From NCBI RefSeq assembly GCF_000002985.6, contig NC_003284.9, forward strand, positions 17,050,001-17,114,000: a stretch of DNA of 64,000 nt, in the 5' to 3' direction. The stretch's first letter is position 1; each line of letters begins with the position of its first letter. A program made the position numbers and the translations under genes. Source of the stretch: Caenorhabditis elegans. Its lineage: Eukaryota; Nematoda; Chromadorea; Rhabditida; Rhabditidae. This document shows positions 37,489 through 49,374 of the stretch, piece after piece. Below the pieces are notes generated by a model. The model worked only from the letters and a program-made list of their open reading frames with translations, made no database searches and was not told the DNA's origin.

Positions 37489-37494
37489 CTATCT

Positions 37495-37570
37495 ATTTTT
37501 CGTGTAACAATATATTTTTTCCTGTAACAATCTATTTTTCGTGTAACAATCTATTTTTTCGTGTAACAAT
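37495..37570. repeat. Tandem repeat of about 21-24 bp, 4 units
   Basis: Units of TGTAACAATCTATTTTTCG with small length variation. Confidence 0.8.
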
Positions 37571-37762
37571 CCTATTGTGGATCCTGGGGTTCCTATTGTG
37601 GACCCACGGGTTCCTATGGTGGATCTAGGAGTTCCCATGGTGGACCCACGGGTTCCTATGGTGGATCCAGGGGTTCCTAGGGTGGACCCACGGGTTCCCA
37701 TGGTGGATCCAGGGGTTCCTAGGGTGGACCCATGAGTTCCTAGGGTGGACCCACGGGTTATT
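37568..37762. repeat. 21-bp minisatellite, about 9 units, two alternating variants
   Basis: Units GGGTTCCTATGGTGGACCCAC and GGGTTCCTATGGTGGATCCAG alternate, giving a 42-bp higher-order period. On the minus strand the unit length keeps a frame open as Gly-Ser-Thr-x-Gly-Thr-x repeats, but there is no gene context. Confidence 0.9.
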
Positions 37763-37881
37763 ATTTGCTTACTATCATTGGATTTTTTGATGCAATTTGG
37801 TGAGTCATTCATGAAACTCTGTACACAATTATCCGTAAGAAAATAAGATTTATTAACAAATTAGTAATTATTAATTGAAAT

Positions 37882-40800
37882 CTAAAATACAAAAATATGC
37901 TTTTTAGGAACGTCTTTAATATTAGAATCGATAAAATCCATTAGACAAATAAACAAAAAACAGTCAACTGCGCAGCTGTAATGCCGCAGGTCGTTCAAGT
38001 CAATTCCCGGGAGAACACAATCCATATTGAGCTGACGGGATTTGGCAGGTGTCAATAAAACATTGTAGGTTAACATGAAATTGGCGAGGTAACGATTTAG
38101 GCATTCCATTAACATAAAGACAATGAAAATGAGAGTACAGCAGATTTTATAGAACAAAGTAAAGGATTGTCTCTCAAATCGGCATTTTTGAACGGCGTAA
38201 TAAACTAGGTATATTCCAATTTGACCTCTTCCAAGACAAATGATCGCCGAGTTACTCGCGCTTTCAGATGTCAGCAGAGGTAGAATTGCGCTGAAATTCA
38301 ATTTTGAAATTATAATTGGAGTACATGCTACTCACCAGACAACTGAGAGGCATATCAGCAACACGATCAATACAACTTTTGAGCGAAGTGGGTTGTATAT
38401 CCCATTTGCATCACTCAGATAAAGCTGTGGACTCTCGAAAGGAGGTGTGATCCATTGGTTCCCTTGAAGCCCGGAAGGCCTCTTAAAAATTTTGAGTGAT
38501 CAACAACTCTCAGTAAATTTTCGCCTACCTCATAAAAGTACTGATAGCAAAAGTAAACTGTTGAGGAAATTGCGGTGAGAGAGAACAATATTTTCACAAC
38601 CCATCTTGAGACACTATTTACATTAAACATCTAAAACTTGTAAAGTTTAGTGAACTACGATTTAAAAATTTGGAAACTTACATTTTCCGCCAAAGTAAGA
38701 CATCCGTAAATCGATGAAACTGCAATAATGAAAAACTGCTGCCATTTTCGAACGCCATGTCTTTTCGAGTAAATCCACATGAAAGCAGCGTAGAAGATCC
38801 ACGAACTGGTATACATATCTAGGAAAAGATTAGAGCTTCAATATTTCATTTTCAAAAAAAATTCCACGTAATTTTATTAATCAGTTTATTATTCCTCAAT
38901 GTAAACAGTTGTCCATATAGGGAAATGAGTCACTGTACATAGTTTATAAATAAACTTGGTTACTGTAGTTTACAATGGGGAAGGGATACTGTAGTTTTCT
39001 CTAGTTCTAAAAATGGACTACTTTAGTTTTTTGAAAGGCACACATTTCTATGCAACCACAAAATCGGAATCTTTCTCAAAATCTTTGCAATGAGGTAATT
39101 CGACTGATGCTAACTTGATAAAGGGCAATTCTACTTGAAAATGTATTTCAAATGTATTAAAATAAGATTTAGTACCAATTTAGGCTTGTATTTCTCAACA
39201 GGTTCTTTAAAAAAACATACCAAGATGAATAGTGGTCCTGTGTGGACAATTATTCGTGATTGTCCATAGAATACCCATTGAAACCAATCCCAGAAAACAA
39301 ACCACTTTTGGAGCGTCTCTTTGCTGCAGTCCATGAGTGGTTGGTAGTCGTGGTATTTTGAAAGAGAAAATCTTTTCGCGAAAAACAATTATCAAATTCA
39401 AAACTCCGATGACTGCGAGACTGCTAGCACTTGTCATTGAATTGAAGGATTTGAAACAGAGAAATTCCAAAGAGCAGAGAAAGTTTAGATAGCAGAAGTT
39501 TAGATTGTTTGAAGTTTTCTGTTTATCGAAGAGAGTTGTTAATGAGGGGAGAATTGATCCGAAGATTTGAAAAAATAAGAAGCTGAAAAAATGTTAATTT
39601 TGTCTAAGGTCGAGGAAAACTAACTTGAAGTACTTGGAATCCTTCACAAGCTTCAGTTTCTGATACTCCTTATGACTAACTATCATAGAAGGCTTATCAA
39701 ATAACCATATTTTATCCACAAGTACGTTTCCCTCTGAATCCGTTCCATCGAGGATGTTAGGCTCATTGTTTTCGCGTCGGTCAAGCCATTTGTATTTCAA
39801 GTACGCTGAAAATTTTACATTTTGAAATTAATTGAGAAAAGGAGTTCTCACTTAACATGATAACAGTGGACATACTGATTGAATATAACAGTATAGGAAA
39901 TAGTGGAAGCCAGAGGTTATCTGAGAAGTATCGTTTAGGTAATAATAAAAGTTTGGGGGAATTTTTATCAACGTTGGGCTTTTATGCAAACAGATTGACA
40001 TTTAAAAGTTGCCAACTAAAATCCACAAATTACATACAAATTACAAACGGTTCAAACCTTTCACTGGAGTCACTGAAATCACCGCTAATTTAATTCTTGC
40101 TGGATTGTTGGGAATGTCAAAAAAGTCTAAAAAGCAAGTTATCGTTTTGTCTTAAACAATTTTATTTACTGTCTGGTGTTCCACATAAAGTTTCATCTGG
40201 ATGCACTGTGAAAGCTAAATGAAATTGCCGGCCGATGACACTTTTCTGAAACGGTTAAATAAAATTTCGATTCAAAATGCTCAAGTTTCAACTTTCAACG
40301 AAAAACCAGCAAACGTGGTGAACGACTGATAGAAGAAGGTTTCGCTTTGCTCCAAAAGGCCGGATGCGTCAAACAAAGGGCACTAAAATAATAAATTGGA
40401 AGGATTTGATAAGATCAATTTACATTAACTCGTCGAGCAACAATTTTCCCACAAATCTCGCTAGGTGAAGTAACACGGATGTCCACCTTGTCCACGTCAT
40501 CGGGGAACGTGTACCTGAATTATTTTTTTAAAAACATTTAATTCTTTTTTTTTTAATTCTTTTGATTTAATGCGTTAGCGTAAAAGTAATCCCACTGTTC
40601 TAGAGTTTGCATTATCAATACATTTGATTTGACAAGAGCGGGTTGGGAGCAGAAACAGAGCCGGACATGACAGGGAGAGCAAGATGTGGGAGACGCGGTA
40701 TCCCAGAATGGGACGGCAGGGTTAGAATAGGGGGGAACAACTGCGGGGACAGGAAACTGTCAAAAAAAGTTTTTCATTTTCGGTATCGAAAACCAGAGCT

Positions 40801-41712
40801 AATTAGCAAAAAACCAGAGCTAATTAGCAAAAAACCAGAGCTAGCCAGGTTGACTCTATATCTGGTCAAAAAGCTAATTAACAGTGATTTTGAGTCGGTT
40901 AGCCGTGACTCGCACCTGTCTGAGTATAAATGAGTTATCAAAAAACTATAAAATTGTCTTACATGTAATATCGTGGCTCTGATGGACTTCCTTTAGACTT
41001 GAATGTTTTATTTCTGAAAGTTGCAGTAAGATTTCTACATACCTGAGAATCTTCTAACTCACCCAATAATAAAATTGTTAACCGACTTCACACGTAAGTT
41101 GAACAAACTTGGAAGAGAACTTGCAATTGATATTTGGACAGGTTGGCTGAGCTAAACATTTTGGATAAAGTGCGATTTGAGTTTTGCTAAACGTTTACCT
41201 GCTCCGCTGATCTGTCCTCATCGCACAGTGTGTCAGAGGCGAACCAATATTGAAATTCTTTTCCTTGGTGAGATTGTATGCGTGGGAGCTGGAATATGTT
41301 TTTTAACAATACGAGAATCAAGTTCCTTGATTTACAGCAACATTATGAACAGTTTTTCCACGAACAACTGTCATTGTGAATGGATATTTGATTGTTGCAG
41401 CTAGTGAGTCGACGGAAACTCGAATTGCAGGAGGCTGAAAGTTTACGCTTCGGACACTAAATGTGAACCTCTACCAAAATTTGAAAAAAATTTTTAAAAA
41501 AAGTTTTAAAGATTTTATTCATAGTCCCCCTCCCCTATTTGCACAACGTATACCTCGTTTGTTGAGTTCAGGATAACTTGATACAAATTGGCAATCAGAT
41601 TTCCTTCTGTGGTCAAGTTCACATTATTGATACCAAGCTCAATTTCTTGAAAATCTTGGCATTTATCCAAGCTTAAAAATAGCAGAATTTGCAAAACGAG
41701 CAGGAAAGTCAT
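37882..41712 (-). CDS. SID-1-family multipass membrane protein (paralog of sid-1)
   Basis: About seventeen exons. The ATG at 41712 starts signal peptide MTFLLVLQILLFLSLDKC. The ectodomain follows with family hallmarks: LSQPVQISIASSLPSLFNLR, YTFPDDVDKVDIRVTSPSEI and CPLFDASGLLEQSETFFYQ. Membrane segments then run from DNLWLPLFPILLYSISMS through CPHRTTIHLDMYTSSWIFYA to the C-terminal SRQLNMDCVLPGIDLNDLRH, ending HIFVF at 37885. SID-1 relatives transport double-stranded RNA or lipids and belong to a hydrolase-like superfamily with zinc-binding histidines. Here the usual HDxWH reads NDLRH and the YHVCP histidine position reads Asn; the FxxDT aspartate is kept as HLDMYT. I recall a third worm family member, C08A9.3, in this position. 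Confirmed exon ends include 41712-41554, 41470-41336 and 41288-41199. Confidence 0.85.
40620..40860. repeat. GC-richer intronic insert with 21-bp direct repeats
   Basis: 40640-40760 is purine- and GC-rich against the AT-rich intron. It is followed by three copies of AACCAGAGCTAATTAGCAAA at 40791, 40812 and 40833. Confidence 0.7.
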
Positions 41713-42374
41713 ATTCGCAGAAAAAAGTCGTTGCAAACATTCGTTTTTATATGTTTTTCTTTGAGAAAGCGTGGTTCATTTTTGAAAGTGAAAAATATTT
41801 GCTTAAAACTTCCAAATTTAAATCTGCAGTGATTCAGAGAGGTTGAGAATTATTTTCAAAAACATTCAATGTTTTCCCTTGGAGTGACTATGCAAATATG
41901 AAAATGTTTTCCAAAAATATTTGGATGCCCTGATAAAAAGTAGGTGAAATTTCGCAGGGGAACATCATATTAAAATGTTGAATTTTTAGAAGAAATGGAA
42001 ATGTTTGTCGGTGGTATGCTCGAATATTTGAGATATTATATATTTACTGTTAAATCCGAAATTTTTGACAAACGGAAAAAATTTGTGTCGAAATACTACA
42101 TTTTCGATAACACAAAGGTACTTCCATAACACTTATAAAAACTGTTTGACTATCTTATTTCAGGAAAAAAAAATCCAAGAATAAACATTTTTCAGAATTT
42201 GAACTTTCTAATGGCTGATTAATAAAACAAAGTTATACAACTATTCAAAGCAGTTGCTCAATCTGGCATTTTCTTGTGTTTTTTTTTGAATATTTCATCA
42301 GCAAGATGTTGATAATTTTGTGTTAATTCTAATTGTTTTCTACAATTTTTCAAACCGAAAATTGACCTTTGACT

Positions 42375-42382
42375 TTGTTTAC
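42375..42382 (+). promoter_or_regulatory. DAF-16/FOXO binding element, distal
   Basis: TTGTTTAC, exact match to the DAF-16 core, 386 bases upstream of the sod-3 ATG. sod-3 is the standard DAF-16 target of insulin signalling. Confidence 0.85.
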
Positions 42383-42637
42383 TTTGTTCTCGTGGGTTAA
42401 CTGTTCACTGATTTCTATTGCTGTTGATGAGGTCTTTGATCAAATTTGTATTGTTTTTATACTGCATATTGCTTCAATTCTAAATCATCTAATATATTGT
42501 CAAACAACTTCTTGTTTTTTTTTTCATTCAAAACTTCTGCAAAAACGTTCTCTTAACAAAGGTTCACACAACAACTCTCCTCTCCATCTCTTTCTCTCAA
42601 CAACAATGTGCTGGCCTTGCATGTTTGCCAGTGCGGG

Positions 42638-42645
42638 TTGTTTAC
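42638..42645 (+). promoter_or_regulatory. DAF-16/FOXO binding element, proximal
   Basis: Second exact TTGTTTAC, 123 bases upstream of the sod-3 ATG. Confidence 0.85.
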
Positions 42646-42750
42646 GCGTTTTCAAGATTTTTGGTCTCCTATCTAACGTCCCGAAATGCATTTTTTCCTT
42701 TCATTTGGTTTTTTTCTGTTCGAGAAAAGTGACCGTTTGTCAAATCTTCT

Positions 42751-42760
42751 AATTTTCAGT
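42751..42760 (+). promoter_or_regulatory. Probable trans-splice acceptor of sod-3
   Basis: AATTTTCAG ends at 42759, eight bases before the ATG, with no upstream exon visible. This is the pattern of a spliced-leader acceptor. Confidence 0.7.
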
Positions 42761-42767
42761 GAATAAA

Positions 42768-44097
42768 ATGCTGCAATCTACTGCTCGCACTGCTTCAAAG
42801 CTTGTTCAACCGGTTGCGGGGTAAGTCAAAATGAAATTTTCGTTTAAAAATTGGTTTTTTTTGGTATTATAGATAAAACTTATACCAAAACAAAACATAT
42901 TTAGAAAAACTTTAATAGAGAATAATTGTTTAATAATTAATTTTTGCAAGCTCCTTTTAAATTAAGACATCTAAAACAGTTTTCAGCTTGATTGTTTTAA
43001 TGGTTTAGAAAGCAATATTTGTATTTTGTGTTAAACTGAAAATATCTAGGAAATACTACTTTTAAAATATTTGAAACTTGAAATTTTAAAATTCCAAATA
43101 ATTTTACTCATTTCCTAAAGTGTTTGAGTATTTGTATCCTGTGCTGACACCGAAATGTTCTCAATTTTGGAAAAAAAAGATTTTTATCCGTATCTTCAGT
43201 CTTACAATTTTTTTCACCTTTTTTTTCATTTCAGAGTTCTCGCCGTCCGCTCCAAGCACACTCTCCCAGATCTCCCATTCGACTATGCAGATTTGGAACC
43301 TGTAATCAGCCATGAAATCATGCAGCTTCATCATCAAAAGCATCATGCCACCTACGTGAACAATCTCAATCAGATCGAGGAGAAACTTCACGAGGCTGTT
43401 TCGAAAGGTTTTTTAATCAGAAGATTTTGAAATGAATTTTTTTTTTGGTATATAGGGAATCTAAAAGAAGCAATTGCTCTCCAACCAGCGCTGAAATTCA
43501 ATGGTGGTGGACACATCAATCATTCTATCTTCTGGACCAACTTGGCTAAGGATGGTGGAGAACCTTCAAAGGAGCTGATGGACACTATTAAGGTAAAAAA
43601 AATTAGAATTAAAAATATTTTTCTGAAGAAGAATTTTGGGAAGTTCATGTTGAACGAGTAGTGTTATAAAAGCATATGATGTTTCTTTATTAACATTTTC
43701 GTTAATAGTGGTCGAATAATTTTCAAAAAAATTTGAAAAAACATTGTTTCAGCGCGACTTCGGTTCCCTGGATAACTTGCAAAAACGTCTTTCTGACATC
43801 ACTATTGCGGTTCAAGGCTCTGGCTGGGGATGGTTGGGATATTGCAAGAAAGACAAAATCTTGAAGATCGCCACCTGTGCAAACCAGGATCCTTTGGAAG
43901 GAATGGTCCCACTTTTTGGAATTGACGTTTGGGAGCACGCCTACTACTTGCAGTACAAAAATGTCCGCCCAGACTATGTCCATGCTATTTGGAAGGTGAT
44001 TTTTGAGTTTTGAAAGCGTCGATTTTTAATATAAAAAAATTTTCAGATTGCCAACTGGAAGAATATCAGCGAGAGATTTGCCAATGCTCGACAATAA
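42768..44097 (+). CDS. sod-3: Mitochondrial manganese superoxide dismutase SOD-3
   Basis: Five exons (42768-42820, 43235-43407, 43456-43592, 43753-43995, 44047-44097) total 657 bp, encoding 218 residues plus stop, the known SOD-3 length. Residues 1-24 form a mitochondrial presequence ([18 protein letters not shown]), and the mature enzyme begins [16 protein letters not shown]. Manganese ligands are visible: His in MQLHHQKHH, His in GHINHSIFW, and Asp and His in [15 protein letters not shown]. It converts superoxide to hydrogen peroxide and oxygen in the matrix. Two DAF-16 sites upstream fit its induction when insulin signalling is low. It diverges from the SID-1-family gene; a copy of its last exon lies at 52461. 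Confidence 0.99.
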
Positions 44098-44194
44098 AAG
44101 CAGGAAATATTGGAATTTTCGGTTTTACGAAAATATTGAAGATAATTCAGATGTAGTTTAAAACGCTGAGAATTTGTATTTTTGTAATTGTTTA

Positions 44195-44200
44195 AATAAA
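44195..44200 (+). terminator. Polyadenylation signal of sod-3
   Basis: AATAAA 98 bases after the stop codon. Confidence 0.75.
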
Positions 44201-44490
44201 AGAACGCACAGTTTTTTCTTATGAAACATGTTTAGCTCATTTTTTTTGTTTTTAATCGGGAACTTCACTCGGTACACTGAAAACTATGAGAAATTGATTT
44301 ATAACATTTGTGAAATTAATTTATAACAAAAATATTGAGTAATGACTAGAATGAACAAGATGGACAAACGTATCAGATCGAGTAAAAATATATCAAGATT
44401 TAGAAAATAAATCAAAAGATTCTTGGAAAGATAACGATGGAACCCTAATTCGGATGAGTATTTTTCAAAATTACTTCGTGTTGTTTTCCT

Positions 44491-46537
44491 CTACTGCCCG
44501 TTTTGCCAAGTAGCTTCTGATCGTCGTCTTCTCTTTGCAGTTTCAGATTGTGCCAAATCAGTGAATACTTCTGCAGCATGTTCGTATTCTGGCTCTTCAA
44601 GTGCAAGAATCGTCTTGAAAAGCGTTTCTCTAAACAGCTTTGAACGTTCCGGGTATTGAGCAAAAAGCCGATGTACTTGTTCTCCAATATGCTGAGCACT
44701 GTTGTCGCTTTTCGGTGGTTCAGTGCTCTCCGGTGCGCATGAAGCGGATTTCTGAATTTTTTTTCGTTTTATAATGGAGAAAATAGCAGCAAAATTGAAT
44801 GTTCTGAATATTGAGAAAGTGGGAAAATGGAAAATGGAAAATTAAGTGGAGACCCTTACTGTGTTTTGCACTAGTTTCGTAACAAACAAGGGAAGTTTGT
44901 CAAAGTGGAGCAAGGTGTGTAATTTCTAAGTGAAAAAATACACTAGTTTAACTTTTTTGAAATTATTTTTCTTTATAATCAAAAACTGGTGAACCGTCAG
45001 TTTTGGCAAATAATAGTTTTTTAAGTTCAATTTTAAAAAAATTTCTACACGTTTTCTGTTTTAATTGTGTTTCGATTGTTCGTATCTAAACGTTTTAGAG
45101 ATTCCAACTTGCAGTTATGCTCAATATCACTGAAAAACTCCAAATTTTTGGTGTATTTGGCAGTTTACAAAAAATTTGACGGAATTTTTTTCAAGATTTG
45201 AAACTTTTGAAAGTTTCAATTGTAGAATTCTGTCATGTTGGAATATGTTAAATATACATATTCAGACTGTAATATCACTTGCGACACACTACTTTTAAAA
45301 AGGGGCTTTTTTTGCAATTTATAACTATTATATTATAAAAACGCACAATATTTGTTGAATAGATTTTTGCTGATGAGTCTGGCAAATGTTCCGTTGGTGG
45401 TCCAAAGTGATTATCAACAGCTCTTGCAAATGCTTCTGGTCTTCTGAACGTCACTACTTCTTCTTCGCGGTCGAAAACGTTTGTGTCTGGCTCCAGTGGA
45501 ACCTCCTCCACTATGGTTTCATCAACACTGTCTTGTGTCTCAGATGTTAGTTTGCTGCTAAAAATTATAATGTTTCTAACTTTTCTATAAGAGAAACATT
45601 TAAAAATCTAACCTATTTTTATCGGCTTCCCAATATCCCTCGTAAATAATATCATCATCGTCGTCGTCAATATGAGCTTCTCCATCCCAGGGCTCGCCTC
45701 GAAGATTTGCCTCGAAGTGTCCTAGCGTCTCACGGTAATAGATGAAGTGGGGGTAATATTCCCATTTCCAAAGCTCAGTTTCTGTTGCAGCACGATCCAA
45801 TTTCTTGATCCCAATGCACGTTCGAAGTTTGTTCTTTAACACAACTTTTGCAGTTCTTAACATTTTGTGAAGATCGTTTGCTGAAAAACTAGGGTATTAT
45901 GTATATGCTGCAAATATTGTATTTGTAACAATTGAAATGTAAGAAATCAGTATTAAAAAAAAGCATCCGGCCTTCAAACTTTCAAATTTATGAAATTTAA
46001 AACAATGAATATTCAAAAATTTTCGATAAAAATTTTTTTTTGAAAACATCTTGTATTTGTTGCTATATGATTTGAGTTTTGGTAATTTGGTTTTTATTTA
46101 TTTAGTCGGGTATTGAATAAAATGTTTGCAGTTGTCTAAAAAGCAACAAACTTTGAGCGCATTCAGCTTTTTAGTGTTTTGAAAAACTTTTTTATGTATG
46201 ATTTTCTAGTTTAAAAAAAAGTTTTATAAGTCTCGAACTTACATCTTACAATGTATCCTGTTCTTTCATAAACTTCAACTCCCAGATTTTGCCAGTTCTT
46301 TGCCGAAAATTGTGCTTTTCTGTCCCAAATTTCTGGGCGATCTTTCAGTAGTGATAGAAGCACTTTTTTGATTTTTGGCGCTCGAGTGGCGGTTTTGTGG
46401 AATTTTGTGTTTTCCAACAGTAGATAGTCAGCCATTGTGATACAATGAGAGATTGGTGGAAGTGGAGTTGTTGGACGTGGTGGACGCGGTAAGGGAACTA
46501 TTGAAAATGGTCGAGGTTCTTCTTTTGGGTTCATCAT
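44491..46537 (-). CDS. Paralog-cluster gene 1, MADF-like putative DNA-binding protein
   Basis: Four exons (46537-46243, 45880-45613, 45557-45347, 44751-44491) with phases 1, 2 and 0, about 344 residues. Exon 1 has a Pro-rich N terminus (PLPRPPRPTTPLPP) and the helical LLSLLKDRPEIWD...EVYERTGYIVR. Exon 2 has ATETELWKWEYYPHFIYYRE and an acidic run of Asp. The last exon has IGEQVHRLFAQYPERSKLFR and ends in a basic KRRRRSE tail resembling a nuclear signal. The sequence LL..RP.IWD followed by a Trp/Tyr-rich helix resembles MADF/SANT-type domains, and the last module occupies the place of a BESS motif; both are inferences. The stop is TAG at 44491-44493. It converges with sod-3, their 3' ends under 400 bp apart. 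Confidence 0.75.
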
Positions 46538-49374
46538 TGTTAGTTGATTTGTTTCACTGAGAGAATTGAATCATGTGAGTCAGGAAAAAGAGACAGATAG
46601 AAAACGCAGATTTTCAGAGTTTGAAATGACAGCATTGTTAACAAATCATGTATGTATTCAAAATTGAAAAGAAGTACAATGATGCTCTATAAAACTTGGT
46701 TAAAATAACAACAACAAAAATAAATGAATAATCATTTTAAAAATTTCTTCAAACGCACAGGAAGATCACTAGTCTGAGAACTCTTTCAAAATCAAAAAAA
46801 TTGTAAATATGATCCTCGAGCAATAATTTTATATGTAAGAAGAAATATCTCAAGAATACATCTCTTGTGCAGTTTTCAAGGAGAACATTTTCAAAACTCA
46901 ATTACTGCATATTTCCGCGATGTTATATCTTATTCCATTTTGAAAACTAACTGGAACTCGGAATTTTTCAATCCTATAATCTAGTTCCTATTATCGAAAA
47001 GACAAATCTGATGCGGTTGTTGCCAGCAGATCGTTTTTATGATAACCGTTTCCGGTATACCAAGAGTGTCCTTGCTAATGCTAACCAACGCCCTTGGTTC
47101 ATTACATTTTTCATGAAAATTCTCAGAGCTATTCTTCCAGAAAAAAAATTGACGGGAAATTCAAGTTTTAATGTCTCAAAATTTTTCAGTAAGTTCTAAT
47201 TTGTTCGACAATGACGACCATTTGGAAAGTTCGTGCTTTTAGAGAACGTGATCATTTTATGGAAGTTTTTAGAGATGGCTTGCAAAACTAGTGTATAACG
47301 TTGGGAAATTTCCTAAAAGTCGTAGTACGCGATTTGGGCTTAGAATTATTTTTAAAGTCAAAAATAGAGAAAAGCACTAGTTAAAATTATAGTTTAGAAA
47401 TTACTAGTTCAAAAATTACTAACACCTTAAAACTTTCTTTTATCAGACTACCAAAAAAGAAAAAAGGATAAACCAAGATACTTATATAGTTTTTAAACTG
47501 TTTTTCAATTTAAAATTCAAAGAATATGTATTTAAATCAAAAGGGGAAACGAAAAATGTTGATTCTTAAACAGGGAAGTGAACATTAAAAATAACAATGA
47601 AACAAAAAGGAACGACGGGTAGTTTAACACACATATCTAGGTCAGATAACATTTGGAGACCTGTTTGATTTTTTTTGCGAATAATAATTTTAAAAAAAAA
47701 CGTTTGAAAATTGGATGAAACAATTTTTGGTAAAGCGTTTGAAGTTTTTTTGCCAATTTTTTGAAGGAACTTCAATTGGACATAACCGCAAAAACAAGAC
47801 TCGAAAAAAAAATCGGGCCGCAAAAAAATCGATAATTTTTGGCGCGCATTTGGGGGTTTTGGTGTGGGGGAATGAAGAATGCCCAAAAAGTGTGTGCGTA
47901 CACAGCATGAGAAACAGACGGTGAGTAGGACACAATTTGATGCTAGGCATGTAGACTGCAGTGTAGACACCACGATCATGCACAGCATTGGAGAGAGGAA
48001 AGAGTGTAGGAGGTAGAATGCGCACTTTCCCAGATTAAAGCAAGAGTACATTTTGGTAAATTTTTAACAATTTTGGCACACAGACAACAAAATTAGTTTT
48101 TTTAAAAATTAGATAGCAAGTATATTTCAAGTTTGAAAGTTAAGGTTGTTTGAAATTAATAAAAAGGAAAAATCACTTTGAAGACCCTGTGGTAATTGCA
48201 TTTATTCCTATACAATTTCCCTGTTACGGGTGTAAAACTGTGTAAAGTAGGCATTTTCTGCTGCGCAAGCCCTGCAATTGGGTGAGACCTCTCGTCCAGT
48301 TAGGTTTATACATGCAGACAGCATTTGACGTTACCATGCGGAATGGAAGAGACGGCAGATTATGTGTGCACGAGTTGCATGAACGGCATGGGTGTCTCGA
48401 TATGATTCATTGTGGGTGAGGTGATGCAAATGTGCTCTAACACTCTTATGAATGTAACGTTACTTTACTTGTATCACTGGTATGATTTGATCAATGATTA
48501 ATATATGTTTACATGAGAATTGCAGTTGTCTAGACGCAGACTTCGCAAATGATTTTGCATGGCTTAGAGCAAGTTGACACCATTTTCTGGGCAAAAGATT
48601 TCCGCATTTATTTTAGATCAAACCGAAAATGGACAACCTGACACTACGTGTTTTTATCTGTAGACAGACGGTGTGTTAACATTTTCGATAAGACTTGTTT
48701 GAATAGCAACCAATTTACAGGTCGCTGTCCGATTATGTAACGCGTGAAAACATATATGCAGTGTGTTTGTGACAAAAAATTATGCTGAACATTGTTAAAC
48801 CTTAACTAGTTTGCATAACGTATTGAAATTTATGAATTTTATGATAAAATTTTAAGCTGTCAATTTATTTGTTTTCAAAAAGCAATGCTTAATGTGCGCA
48901 TTATTGAAAGTATGACATTTTTGACAACGCTAGCAATGTTTTTACATAATGCCTGAATTGTCATTCTCAATCTTTCAAGAGAAGTTTCTTAAGCCAAGTC
49001 CGACAGAAAAAAACATACTTTATATAATAGAACAGTGGGTGAACTAGATATGTACTGAGAAGCTTTTATGTGCCAATAAAACAAAAAAAACAACTGGAAA
49101 AAGCTCAAGTAGAACTCAAAATTATGATTATGAAGCATGAGATTTGTATAAAATGATATAAAAATTTTAAAACTGATTGCAAATTTACTAAGTTTCGATC
49201 TTTCTGCGTTTTTACGTGAAATGCAATAAGAAATGCACTGAAAAAATAAATATCATTGAAACAAAAAAGTACTGGAAGAACAGTTCAAGAAGAAAAGCAC
49301 ATGATAAGAACTGAGCATGAGATTCGTAGAACATTTGATGAAAATTCAACAGGGCGGCAAGAATTCATTCCATT
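46538..49374. other. Intergenic region, part of an old duplication unit
   Basis: 47814-48190 is matched at 54979-55239 and 55638-55718, with 1.2 kb missing in that copy. The overlapping ORFs at 47566-48051 are open in several frames and have no domain. 48190-49200 shows nothing I can name. Confidence 0.6.

Larger units (their letters stand above)
32620..37490. mobile_element. Remnant of a Polinton/Maverick DNA transposon
   Basis: Two proteins typical of these large self-synthesising transposons flank the region: an adenain-like protease (minus, 32699-33091) and a DUF8207-type protein (plus, 36392-37367). Repeated hairpin modules occur at both ends. Polymerase B, integrase, ATPase and capsid genes are not visible, so most of the 15-20 kb element is gone. 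A retrotransposon occupies 34.1-35.9 kb. Boundaries are estimates. Confidence 0.7.
41713..42767. promoter_or_regulatory. Shared divergent intergenic region of the SID-1 paralog and sod-3
   Basis: About 1.05 kb with no coding content, between two genes transcribed away from each other. It contains two perfect DAF-16 sites, annotated separately, close to sod-3. Confidence 0.7.

Noticed and set aside
37489..37812. Gly-Ser-Thr repeat ORF
   Set aside because: Produced by a 21-bp minisatellite whose unit is a multiple of three; no signal peptide, splice sites or flanking gene.
47566..48051. 161- and 111-codon minus-strand ORFs with a duplicated counterpart at 54904-55170
   Set aside because: Open in several frames at once, homopolymer-rich, and similarity follows the DNA of the duplication with frame breaks; no domain or splice structure.
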